Shown here: positions 10,574 through 20,664 of the stretch, in pieces
Layout: the number at the start of each line of letters is the position of its first letter
How positions within the stretch are numbered: the first letter of the stretch is position 1
NCBI GenBank assembly: GCA_020205615.1
Contig: CM035162.1
Location: forward strand, 45,746,464-45,810,463
Direction: 5' to 3'
Length of the DNA stretch: 64,000 nucleotides
DNA from: Panax quinquefolius
Taxonomy: Eukaryota; Streptophyta; Magnoliopsida; Apiales; Araliaceae
Program-made: the position numbers and the translations under genes
Notes under the pieces: generated by a model
Database searches by the model: none
Told to the model about the DNA's origin: nothing
What the model saw: only the letters and a program-made list of their open reading frames with translations

Positions 10574-11739
10574 GAAAATATAGTTTCGATAATTGCACAT
10601 TTTGGGGCTCTAAATATTACAGTACAATACCTCTAACTTTTATTTTATTTTTAATTTAATCATGCAAGTATTATCAAACTTGCACCACCTCCCCTAATAG
10701 TAAATAATGTGAATCAATAGTAAATCATGTGAATCAATAGTTCTAGACATGTGAAAATAAGAATTACAGTATAGTACCTCCATCTATACCTCTATTTTTA
10801 ACTTAGTCATGCAAGTTTTATCAATCTTGCGCCAACTCCCCTAATAGTACATGAATGTGATTCAATAGTGCATACATGTGAACAAATATTTATATAAGCA
10901 TGTGAATTAGTAGCAATTAATCGCTCATTTATCCGATAACTTACTCGATTTATCAATATAACCCCTAGACATCAATTATCATCAGAATAGATGTCGATTT
11001 CCACTAACACTAATAATCCCAACACAATGGAACTATCAAATTCATCTTTAATCAACACGAACTTATTCATCATTAATATTATAACTCACAATATTTAACA
11101 ACCAGGTCGTTCTCAGGAAAGAGGGGGCTTTCCGATAAGGATTTCTCTTTATTGGCGCGCAATTAGGTGACCAAACCTCTCCTTAACAGAACTTCTAGAC
11201 ATTGTCAATGTTGCAAATAATAAGATGAATAACTTTGTCGTCTCAATTATTGATTTAATAATATATAAAATATTGACAATAATTAAATCAATAATATGAG
11301 AGATATGATGCAGCAATTACTGTCGCAATAATTGAGTATAACTAAGTGACTTCTCACGTAAGCATCAATAACCAATACCGTGTGCTACTATGCAACCACG
11401 CGTATTACTGTACTTTTACTACCGGGTAGTTCAACAGTTTTAACGGTAACACTTCCGCTATTATTTTTATAAAAAGATAATTCTATCATTTTCTTACTAT
11501 GACAATACTTTCATTGTGGGGTCCACGAATGATTGTGCCGTCGTACGAATATTCCCTGTTAAAATGAATATTCCCCGACCAATCGAATATTATATAACCA
11601 CTTGCTTACTTTGCAAAATTTATAAATACTACCCACAACTATAACATTATACCAAATCCATACCATAATATTAATAAAATATTTTGAGAAATTTAAATAT
11701 TTATTCATAAAATCTGGGGTCTCACAATCTCCCCTCCTT

Positions 11740-12069
11740 ATGAAATTTCTCCCTCGAAATTTACGTACGTACCTGGTATGCCGAAGAGATGAGGATACCT
11801 TAACTTCATTTCAAATTTTAACTCTTGAGGTATAACCTTTGAGTGTCGAATATGATCTTTCTTATCAAAGATTTTAACACGTATCTCATCATACGTTAAA
11901 TCTTCTACTATCTCATCTAGTTCTAATTAAATAATGTGGTTCGAGTCATCCACATAATTACATAACATTGATATGTAAAAAAAAACGTTATAAACACGCA
12001 ACATACTTGGCGGTAAAATGAGTCTATAGACCACAGTTCCTACTCCATCGAGGATTTCAAATGGGCTAA
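11740..12069 (-). pseudogene. B array C-terminal pol tail (chromodomain side, deleted)
   Basis: The decayed translation resembles the tail of E: GPF-like start, YRLILPPSM, HIIELE, EDLTYDEIRVKI, SKVIPQ, then RYPHLFGIPGTYVNF. In E the segment after SKVIPQ contains the chromodomain core with WKNH and TWE. Here it is missing, which leaves SKVIPQEL joined directly. In this family the chromodomain is thought to steer integration to heterochromatin; this version should not fold. Confidence 0.7.
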
Positions 12070-12354
12070 TTAAATCGAGGGTTGAGATTTCCTCTCTTCG
12101 TCGATTCTTGCTTCTAGAATAACGCCCTCTTGAACCTTCTTCTTTACATTCATTAGCTCTGAGTATGTATCTTGAGCGGCTTTAACTTTATCGATTAAAG
12201 TCGATTCTACTCGTATATTCGTTATCTTCACGTGGGTCCCTAGAGTCTTTAACTTTATCTTCATCATTTGTAAGTTATACGTAATATGTTTTTTTGTTAA
12301 CAACATCGCACTCGTAAACGCATACGATCTTTTACTCAACGCGTAAACTACCAC
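12070..12354 (-). pseudogene. B array linker between RNase H and integrase, fused over deletions
   Basis: The 94-codon frame matches the stretch after DALSRR in E (SYAFTSAMLLT..., THVKITNIRVESTLIDKVKA, KKKVQEGVILEARIDEE) and then runs into RKSQPSI, the joint where the integrase has been removed. Upstream it is joined to protease-side sequence because RT and RNase H are missing. No enzyme activity is expected. Confidence 0.75.
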
Positions 12355-12474
12355 GTTCGCTCTTCCACGATGATTTTGAATTGTATGATCGTAATCTTCA
12401 ATAGCTCAAGCCAACGTCTTTGGCGCATTATACGTTCGTTTTATGTAAAGAAATATTTGAGGGTTTTAGAAATG

Positions 12475-12830
12475 GGTTTTGTACTGGGGTCAATACAAAA
12501 TTTCGATTTCACGCTCTAGGGGTAGGCTAAGAAGTTCTTCAGAGAATACCTCAGGAAATTTATTAACGATAGAAATATCATTCAAAACTGTGACTCTCAT
12601 CCAAGACTTGGATAACACATGTAATGAAGGTTTCTCCTAACGGAGTTTCAACCGATAAGTCAAAGTCTAATTTCTCCGGAGTCAAATTTAAACGTTGAAC
12701 GCAAGCAAGAGAGATAAAAGAATGGGTAGAACCGGTATCTAATAAGGTATAGACTTCGCAAGAGTTTATGATTAACTTACCCGGGATAACTTCATCCGGG
12801 TTCCACGACAAACGCTCTCACTTCTACTAC
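12475..12830 (-). pseudogene. B array protease fragment
   Basis: The frame at 12578-12811 holds LLDTGSTHSFIS, a retropepsin active site (DTG), and the flanking sequence RLNLTPEKLDFDLSVETPLG, nearly the same as in E (41019-41354). The fragment breaks soon after at ESHSFE and continues out of frame to the DPSTKP-like piece just before the RT deletion joint. Enzymatic function would be particle maturation. It is the only catalytic domain kept in this derivative. Confidence 0.8.
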
Positions 12831-12884
12831 CGACTTTGACTTGTCTGGGACATCCTTTGGCATCACTATCCCAGCAGGACTTGA

Positions 12885-13985
12885 CTACACCACACGACAA
12901 AATCGAGCTAGGTGACCTTCTCTTCCGCAATTAAAACACGCTTTGGATTGCTGCGTACAGTTTGGACGGATGTGTCCCTCCTGTCCGCATTTGAAACATA
13001 CAATTGGTGGTCGTTCTTCTCCCTTTGAAATGGGTGCTGGTGTTGATGTCTTTCCATCATTATTGAACCTTCTCTTCTTTAAATTTCCACTTCTATTATC
13101 TTGGCCATGATTACCACCGAAGTAGTTACCATTCTTGGCATGATAATTTCCCCCACGATGGTTATCATTGTTCCGATGGCCGTTGCCACCGGTATGATTA
13201 TTATCGTGTTGCTGGTCATTACCTTTTAGTTGTGATGACTCATTATCGCGCTTCACTAACTAAGCCCTATTCACAACATCTGAATATACACAAACTTTAT
13301 GAGAAATGAGGTATTGACGTATATCGGGTTTCAAACCTCTTAGAAACAATCGCGTCATTCGCTCCTCATTATTGACCAAATGGGATGCAAACCTGGATAA
13401 CTCCACAAATTTAGCCTCGTATTGCGACACGGTCATATTGTTTTGCTCCAACTTGATGAACTATACCTCTTTCATGTGACGAATACTTTCGGGAAAGTAC
13501 TTGTCATTGAACAATTCTTTGAACTTCTCCCAAGACATCTTGAGTGTGTCAGGCTGGGTACGTTTTGTAGATTCCCACCAGTGATCTGCCTCTTCACGCA
13601 ACATAAAGGTGACAAAGGGAACCTTTTGCTCCTCGGAGCAAACCAAGACATCAAATATCTTGGTGATCTGCTTTAACCACGTCTCCGCCTTAAGTGGTTT
13701 TGGCTTTCCCAAAAATACCGATGGTCCTAGCTCCTTGAACTGCTTAGCGGTGACCGTCCCAGAGTTGCCAGTGTTTCCACCTGTATTTTGGACAGGAGCC
13801 GTTCTTGCCTGATGTTGCATGAATTTCATAAAGCCTCGGAACATTTCATCGTTCATCATTTGGTTAGTGTTGTTATTTACCTAAGGATTATTGTCTTCAT
13901 GTTGCACATTATCCTGGGTATTGATCGTTGGTGACTCAATGCTCTCATGTGCTTCATTGCTGATCTCAACATTTTCAGATGCCAT
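12885..13985 (-). pseudogene. gag: B array gag with two zinc knuckles, broken
   Basis: The start is the ATG at 13985 (MASENVEISNE), as in Bp (51131) and E (42464). Capsid-side motifs include KQFKELGPSVF, FMLREEADHWWEST and FNDKYFPES. An N/G/H-rich basic linker (NHTGGNGHRN, NHGQDNRSG) precedes two CCHC knuckles (CFKCGQEGHIRPNC, CFNCGREGHLARFC). In-frame TAG codons interrupt it near the N terminus, at 13452-13460 and at 13257-13259; the last replaces CAG of E. Gag alone is enough for packaging in TR-GAG models, with pol supplied in trans. Confidence 0.85.
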
Positions 13986-14157
13986 TTTCAAATACTGCCA
14001 CAAAACAAGGGTTAATTGACATATCACATATTATCCCTATACTCTGACCGACCAATTAAATACCAAATAAACTTAGGTAGGTCATACTAGCGAAGGAATT
14101 CCCCATCTTTCCCCTCTTAGTTCTTGTCTCACATCTTAGCCAGGGATCATATCCCTA

Positions 14158-14171
14158 AGCTTTGATACCAA
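14158..14171 (-). other. Primer binding site of the B array (first internal)
   Basis: The minus strand reads TTGGTATCAAAGCTT, one base from the LTR end GGGCGTCACA. It is tRNA-Met-type and identical in form to the sites of D and E. Confidence 0.8.
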
Positions 14172-14969
14172 CTGTGACGCCCCCAAAATAGGTATACATC
14201 ACCCATCTTGAGTCGCCAAATTTATGGTACAAAATTCAAATACAACTTAATTATACAATAGTCGTGTAAAATACGACAAAACATATGCTATGAGTTTTAA
14301 TACAAATATTGTCATCTAGATAATATCCACACTCAATGGAGTCCTCATTACATTTATTATCACACTATTTTATAGAATAGTGAGGACTACTAATGCAACC
14401 ATCTGGACCGTCAATCCATTCTCCGACTTGTCCCAGCTATATTCTCATTTCCTAAAGAGAACATTGAAAGAAATGGCGAGCTCAACTAGCCCAGTAAGAA
14501 ATATTATGACTAAGATAATGCAGAATAAATTATCCTTAGCCTTCAACAGTATAACAACTGATAGAATATAATAGACAACAAGTTTTAAATCAACAACTGC
14601 AGCGGAATAAGCAATCCATTAGAAGAGTTAAGTAGAGCATAATATCTACCATCTTCTATGATTTAAAATGTTTATCAACAATTTTATCACTGAGACTCAG
14701 CTTAATAAATAATCCACATCATCGAATCATTCATGCACTACATGCCAAGGATATTCTTTAGTATCACGACCACGAATTATTCATGCACTACGGGACAAAT
14801 ATAATCGTGTTTTCATTAACGGTCCTGATCATGCCATAAAATAATTCGTCTTTGCACCCTTGGCCGAAGATAATTCATAGCCATAATCATACCAAAATCT
14901 GTCCATCAATGCACTACAGGCCACTGAGGACTTTTACCACATCATTCGTCACATTACGGTCATGATTAT

Positions 14970-17900
14970 TGTAACATTCCAAAATTTTAAAGTGTAATAT
15001 TAAATATTTATTAATTTATATAAGTATTTAATGGATATGTTTATTGTTGAATAAATAATTGTTTAATTTGAGTTGATGTGGTTTAGTTAATTATTTGTTG
15101 AATAAATAATTAAATATTAAATATTAAATATTTATTTGTAATATTAAATATTTATTGAATTATATAAGTATTTAATGGCAATTTGAGGTTATGTGATTTA
15201 GTCAATTATTTGTTGAATAAATAATTAAGAAGCTAAGAAAATTATTTGTTATGAGGTTATATACTAATTTAATTTAATAATTAAGTTAGAGAGCTAATAA
15301 TGATTAAATGAATTATAGGATTTTAATTGGAATTTGTGATTAAAATAAAGTGTTAGTTGATTAAATAAAATTATAATTATAAAAAAATTATAGTTTTGTG
15401 ATAATGATTTATGTATTAAAGTAATTTAATAAATTAGTATTTGAATTGATTAAATTGATTATTTAATTAAATAGAAGTGTGACAAATAACCTTGCTATAA
15501 AGGAGTTACTAAAATAAATTAAGGGAGTTTAATTCAGTTTTGCCAAACAAGGCATAATGCCTATTAAGTCTTTTATCTAATTGTGTTTTACCAAACAAGG
15601 CATAAGGATTAATGAGTTATTTTTAGTTAGTTAACCAAAAGCCTTATGGCTTTTGATTTCAAAAATTATAATCGATGTCGATTAAGTTAGTATTATATTA
15701 TATTTAATATATATTATATCCTATATACGTTAGATAACTAATACACAGTTAGAGTTAGGGAGAAAAACAAAACCCAGAGAAGAAGAAGAAGAGAAGAAGA
15801 AAAGTGAGAGAGAATTGGAGAGAAGAAGAAGCTTGAGAATCAAAAAGGGTTGGCCATCATCTTCTTCAAATAAGGTATCATCTAAATTCTATTATTTTTG
15901 TTCTTTTCAAAGTTGTAGTTGTATTCGCTCTCTCCCAATTTTCTCCATGAAAGCTTTGTAGAAGTGGAACTTTGTTATGTATGTGGTTTTATATGATAAT
16001 CTAGTGTTGTTAAACTATTTTCTTAAGCTATAATTGAGAATAGTCCATGAATTTATATTATGCATATGGTTGTGAGGAAAAACTATTTTTTTACAGAGAG
16101 TTTTTGTGAATATATATTGTGAAACTTAAAGTAGAAATTGAGAGTTAATTAGTTGTTTAGTTGATAAATTGATCATCTAATTTGATAGAGTATGTATAAT
16201 TATTGATAAGATGCTTTGAATTAATTGTTTTGGTTGAAAAATAAAATTTACAGTGTTGATTTTCATTGAAATATCAAAAATGGAGTTTTTATCAAAAACA
16301 GTGAAATTGGATGTTTTAAATTCGTTGTTTATGTTGTTGTATGGGTAGAAACATACTAGAAGTTCTTGAATTATGTTTACATGAACTTTTTGTATTAATT
16401 TCATGTGAATTAGTCTGTTAAAAACGAGCTTGTAGGCCAAATTGGCTTTTTCTTGTACTATTCTTAGCCAAGTCGTCGATCACATCTTTGGAGTTTCAAT
16501 GTACATGCCTACCAAAGAAGATACGTTATTGGTGTCGCAGTATACCATCAAGACGCCACACTAGCGACTTCAGTGAGTATATTCTGCATGTGCCTATCAT
16601 ATCATCAGTAGTAGCGCGACCCAGATGTAAATCGTGGCGCCAAGTGAAGTTAGCGAAATAGTCTCGATAGTGTACTTTTGTAGATGAAATTTTAAGAAAC
16701 ACTATGTGATGATAGTAGGACTGTAAAATATTGATTTTAGTATTTCTATACTATGAATAATTATGTTATTAAGGATTAATTTGTGTTATAATTTGATTAT
16801 GTGATTAAATAATCAAACCTACATGATGAATGTATTAGTTATGTGATAATGACTAACTATGTCACGATGACATATGTATATAGGATATTGTGATTCAAAT
16901 TGTTCGGTTTATTCTACGAACAAGGCAAGTTTTCTAATCTATTATCTTGTTAATTCAATTACTGTTTTCAATTTGATTACAATATAATGATGTAAGTTAT
17001 TCTAGAGCAAGTTATTCTTGTATTTAACTTGTTGTTTAGCATGCACAAATATATATACTAATGTCGAACATTTCTATCATTCAAATTTCTATGCATGCTT
17101 AGTATTCAATTCTAATTAACCCTGGCTTAGTATTGTTCAAGCAAGGTATGTTATAGTTATTCAAATTGTATGCTATTAGATTATTCCTAAAGTATGACTT
17201 TAGTTTACTATGATTGATTCAATCTCGATTATTCTATAGTATAGTGTTATTGGTTTTATTCAACTACTCCTTAGTTGATGTTCGTTGAATTCCAAATTTC
17301 CTTGAAAGCTTATCCAAACAAAACTTACTTTGGTTCGGACTTGTATTCTAAATACTGAGATGAACAACTCTTTTAATAGAGGTTTACGCTTAGCGTTGAA
17401 ATGGTTATGCACAATACATTGTACGAAGGGTTGATCCCCCTAAGTACGTAGAGTCCTTATAGTCTTATGACTGTTAAAGTTAAAGTTGAAAGATTACTTA
17501 TAACTATGGACATGATTCGTGGTCATTAGACCCTAAGTGAATGTTATAATTTTCAGAAAGTTAATTGAATATATTGTTCAGTTCTATTGAGCCTAATATT
17601 GGCAATTGATGTAAAGGTTTAAAGATTTACTTATTGTTATTTCAAGTGGGCCTTGTTTGCTCACTCTTGCCTGTAAAATTTCTTACAGCTAAAGTTGAAA
17701 TGGGTGACGTACCTAGCACTAGTAAGGGAAAAGGAAAGATGAATAAATACTGAAGACTTGTAATAGTTTTGATAGTTTACTTTCAGACTTTGGTTTAAAG
17801 ATTGTAATGAAGTTTATTTAAATTTCTGCATTTGAATGATTGTTGTTAAATGTTAGATAACCTGGGAGATTTTTATTTAAGTTTAATCCTGTATGGGCAG

Positions 17901-18008
17901 GTTTTTATTATTCAATTGTATTATAATTGGGTAGTTAGAAATGAATGTTTTGATTAAGTGAACACTAAATCTTGAGGAAATGAAGTACCAGGATTTGGGG
18001 GTGTCACA
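14970..18008 (+). repeat. Element D 5' LTR
   Basis: Runs from TGTAACATTCCAAAATTTTA to GGATTTGGGGGTGTCACA. A GA-rich tract (15776-15835) lies in the likely transcribed leader. The island 16445-16690 differs strongly from the 3' LTR while both sides align well. The open frame at 16177-16440 on the minus strand has no recognisable product. Confidence 0.92.
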
Positions 18009-18010
18009 GG

Positions 18011-18024
18011 TTGGTATCAAAGCT
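18011..18024 (+). other. Primer binding site of element D
   Basis: TTGGTATCAAAGCT two bases after the LTR end, matching the complement of the initiator tRNA-Met 3' end with one change. Confidence 0.85.
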
Positions 18025-18217
18025 TTAGGTTATGAATCTTAGGTGGGGGGGAAAAGCCTTAGGAAGTAACCTTTGAAAAGATAGTGGAGATACCTCTTAT
18101 CGAGTTTTACGAAAGAAGTAAGAAAACACTTATGTGCTTATGTGTTTATAGTTTATGTACTCGTTAGTGTCGAGTAGTAATGATTAATAATTAAAACTTT
18201 AAAACTTTGTTGTCAGG

Positions 18218-18952
18218 ATGACTAATGGTGGAGAATCCAGTCAGGCTAGGGAGGAGGGACCTTAAATGCCTATAGAGGAGGAGCCTCGCGACATTCGGAG
18301 TTTTGAACAACTCTCGCCACGGAGTCGACCAGTTGGTCACATGATAGTTGAAGATGAGGATGATGACGTGGAAACAGATGAGGAGGATCCCATTGAGTTA
18401 CCACAGGAGGATGAGGATGACGAGGACGAGGAGGAAAGGATTCCACTTAACTCGATAGCTGGCCGTATATACGATGAGGTGCATGACCGTAACGTGGAAC
18501 TTCAGGATACGGTTGAGGAGTTATAGGAGATAGTAGCTGAACAATAGACTGCAATGACACAAAAAGATGGCGAGATCCACGATCGTGAAGAACGACTGAC
18601 AAATGTCAAGGAGAAACTAGTAAAGACTGAAGGAGAGAAAGAACAACTGATCGAAGTGGTCGCTGAACTGAAGAACAAGCTAAGAGAAGAAACTGCTAAG
18701 AGGGAAAGAGCTGAAGATGCTTACGAGGAAGCTTTTCAACGAACCAGATTAGCAGCAAGAGACACGCAAGCAAAGAGGATGAAGATGGATAAAGTATTTA
18801 ACACTGCAATTAATCGAGCTCAAGATCGGGTCATGGGATATTCGATTCAGTTCGAGACCCTGCCATCATTCGTGTTAGATCGCAGAACAATGTTTCGAGT
18901 CATGGAGGAAGAACGTGATAGGGCTAAGAAGTATCTTAATAGAACATCATAG
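18218..18952 (+). pseudogene. Extra acidic/coiled-coil ORF upstream of gag in element D
   Basis: The frame starts MTNGGESSQ at 18218 and runs to TAG at 18950-18952 with three internal stops (18263-18265, 18524-18526, 18545-18547). The N-terminal third is very acidic (EDEDDDVETDEEDPIELPQ). The rest is a long charged helix with heptad spacing (EERLTNVKEKLVKTEGEK; LIEVVAELKNKLREETAKRE), ending VMEEERDRAKKYLNRTS. No enzyme motif is visible. It sits 210 bp from the LTR edge, the same spacing as the ORF in element A, although the sequences are far apart. The role is unknown; a particle, RNA-binding or regulatory helper are guesses. Confidence 0.6.
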
Positions 18953-19242
18953 ATGTAGTACGATGAGTGAAAGGTTACATAAATTGTAAATCCCAAGTGT
19001 TATGCAACCTATGTGATATGACTATGATGTTGTCCTGAAACTTTTGTAGTTCAGGAAAGTAATGTAGATAGGAGTGATGCTATTGTTTTATGTTTTCCAA
19101 AAAGATTTTGAATAAATAAAAGTTGTTACTTTATTCAAAGTGTTATGTGTTATGTGGTTATTTCTTTTATGGAGGCAAGTTAATTAGAAAATACTTAAAG
19201 AAGCTGAGTAATAGTCTAATAGATGTTTTGTTTCAACAAAAA
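18953..19242 (+). other. Spacer between upstream ORF and gag of element D
   Basis: Non-coding, T-rich. An open frame from 19123 runs into gag in phase, but the gag start at 19243 is preferred because it matches MPPRR in element A. Confidence 0.5.
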
Positions 19243-20280
19243 ATGCCTCCCAGACGTGAACCACCCCGACAGAGAAATAATGAGAGAACTATAAATAACG
19301 ACAATGTTGACGGTAACCCCGTTCAACAACTAGTGACACTACTGACAGGAGTGTTGTAGAATCAACCACAAAACTATGGTACAACGTTTAAGGATTTCAA
19401 GGCGGTTGGACCACCTGAATTCCGTGGGTCTATGAATCCAGTTGAAGCACCGACCTGGATTATGGAGATAGAAAAGGTGTTCGATGTCGCTAGGGTAGGG
19501 GATGATCAGAAGACTACTTTCGTAACATTCATGTTGAAAGCAGAAGCTAGTTATTGGTGGCAGGCCAATAAAACTCGTGAAGGGCCAGGAGTGATGACCT
19601 GGGATAGGTTCAAGGAGTTGTTCTTCGAGACTTATTTCCCAGAAAGTTCGAAGAGTCAGCTAGAAGTGTAGTTTCTGGAATTAAAGCAGGGAATGATGAC
19701 GGTATCTGAGTATGCCGCGAAATTCAACGAATTGGCGAGGTTTGCGCCATATCAGGTCAGCATAGACGAGCGTAAGGCGAAGAGATTTGAACAAGGACTG
19801 AAGCCATGGCTGTATAGTAGGGTTTCCCTATTCTAATTGAAGACGTTCTGACAGATGATGGAGAAGCGTTACTGGCCAAGGTGGAGGCGAGGCAGTGACA
19901 AAGTTCAATCAGGAACAAAAGAAGAAGAAAAATGAGAATGAGATTAAGAATGGAGGTGGTAATGGTGGAAACAACAACAACAATAGCAGCAACAACTTGA
20001 AGAGGAAGTGGAATGGGAACTTAGTGCTGGGAACCATCAGGGTAACCAACAAAACAAAAAGTTGGAAGCATGTGCGACATACGGGAAATTCCATAAGGGT
20101 GCGTGCTTGATGGGGAAGCGAGTATGCTTCAATTGTGGCCAGGAGGGTCACATCGCCCCAAATTGCACTCAACCGAAGAAGAATGTATGCTTCACGTGCG
20201 GATCCAAGGATCACTTTGCTCGTGAGTTCCCTAAGAAGAAGGATGGAGTGACAACCAGAAGAAATTGAGGTAACAATGGA
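19243..20280 (+). pseudogene. gag: Element D gag, broken
   Basis: MPPRREPPRQRNNE starts at 19243. Capsid motifs: FKAVGPPEFRGS, TFMLKAEASYWWQANK, FKELFFETYFPES. Stops at about 19358 and 19669 probably replace CAG. Two compensating frameshifts move the frame near 19830 and back near 20010; the middle basic part (KFNQEQKKKKNENE) is read in another phase. Two knuckles follow: [14 protein letters not shown] is intact, but the second ([14 protein letters not shown]) has Phe in place of the last Cys. A TGA after TTRRN, probably from CGA, separates it from protease. Confidence 0.85.
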
Positions 20281-20664
20281 GGTACATGGGCCATTGCAGG
20301 ACCTGCACCATCAAATAAACCCACAGCCAGAACCTTCAACATGATTGTGCAAGATGATGTGCAATCAAAAGATGTGGTGTCAGGTATTATCCCAATCAAT
20401 GATATTAATGCATATGTATTATTTGATTCGGGTGCTACTTGCTCGTTTATATCTAATGAATTTGCTAAGAGGTTAGAATTGCCTAGAGAAGAACTGAATT
20501 TTCCTTTGAACATAGAAATTACGAATAAGGAAGTAATCTCTATTAGATTTGTATACAAGAACTGTAGGGTGAACATTAAGGAGAATATCTTGTCGGTAGA
20601 TTTGATTCCGATTAGACTCGGGGAATTTGATGTAATTTTGGGAATGGATTGGTTGTTCAAATAC
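20281..20664 (+). pseudogene. Element D protease, interrupted by element G
   Basis: Active site in [14 protein letters not shown] and conserved RLGEFDVILGMDWL. The frame is open to FKY, where G enters. The sequence resumes after G at 30279 as [15 protein letters not shown], so the target duplication AATAC (20660-20664, 30279-30283) lies within FKY. Before G arrived this frame was intact across the site. Confidence 0.88.

Larger units (their letters stand above)
5545..11726 (-). repeat. Left LTR of the B array (3' LTR), interrupted by solo LTR C
   Basis: On the minus strand it starts TGTGAGACCCCAGATTTTATG (right edge 11726) and ends GGGGGCGTCACA (left edge 5545). Removing C (6248-9425) and one copy of its target duplication leaves about 3.0 kb, matching the right LTR (about 3.01 kb after removal of D and Bp). 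It carries the GGCC-CGTAGTGCAT boxes near 6110-6240 and 9440-9600 and hairpin tandem repeats at 9880-10400. Confidence 0.85.
11727..14172 (-). mobile_element. First internal region of the B array (TR-GAG-like derivative)
   Basis: At 2446 bp this is about half the length of E's internal region. It keeps the primer site, gag, protease, a linker piece and a chromodomain-side tail. Three joints mark deletions against E: RT and RNase H at about 12460-12470 (about 1.1 kb lost), integrase at about 12091-12110 (about 1.0 kb lost) and about 48 bp of the chromodomain at about 11820-11828. The same joints occur in 54373-56002 and in Bp, so the deletions precede amplification. Confidence 0.85.
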
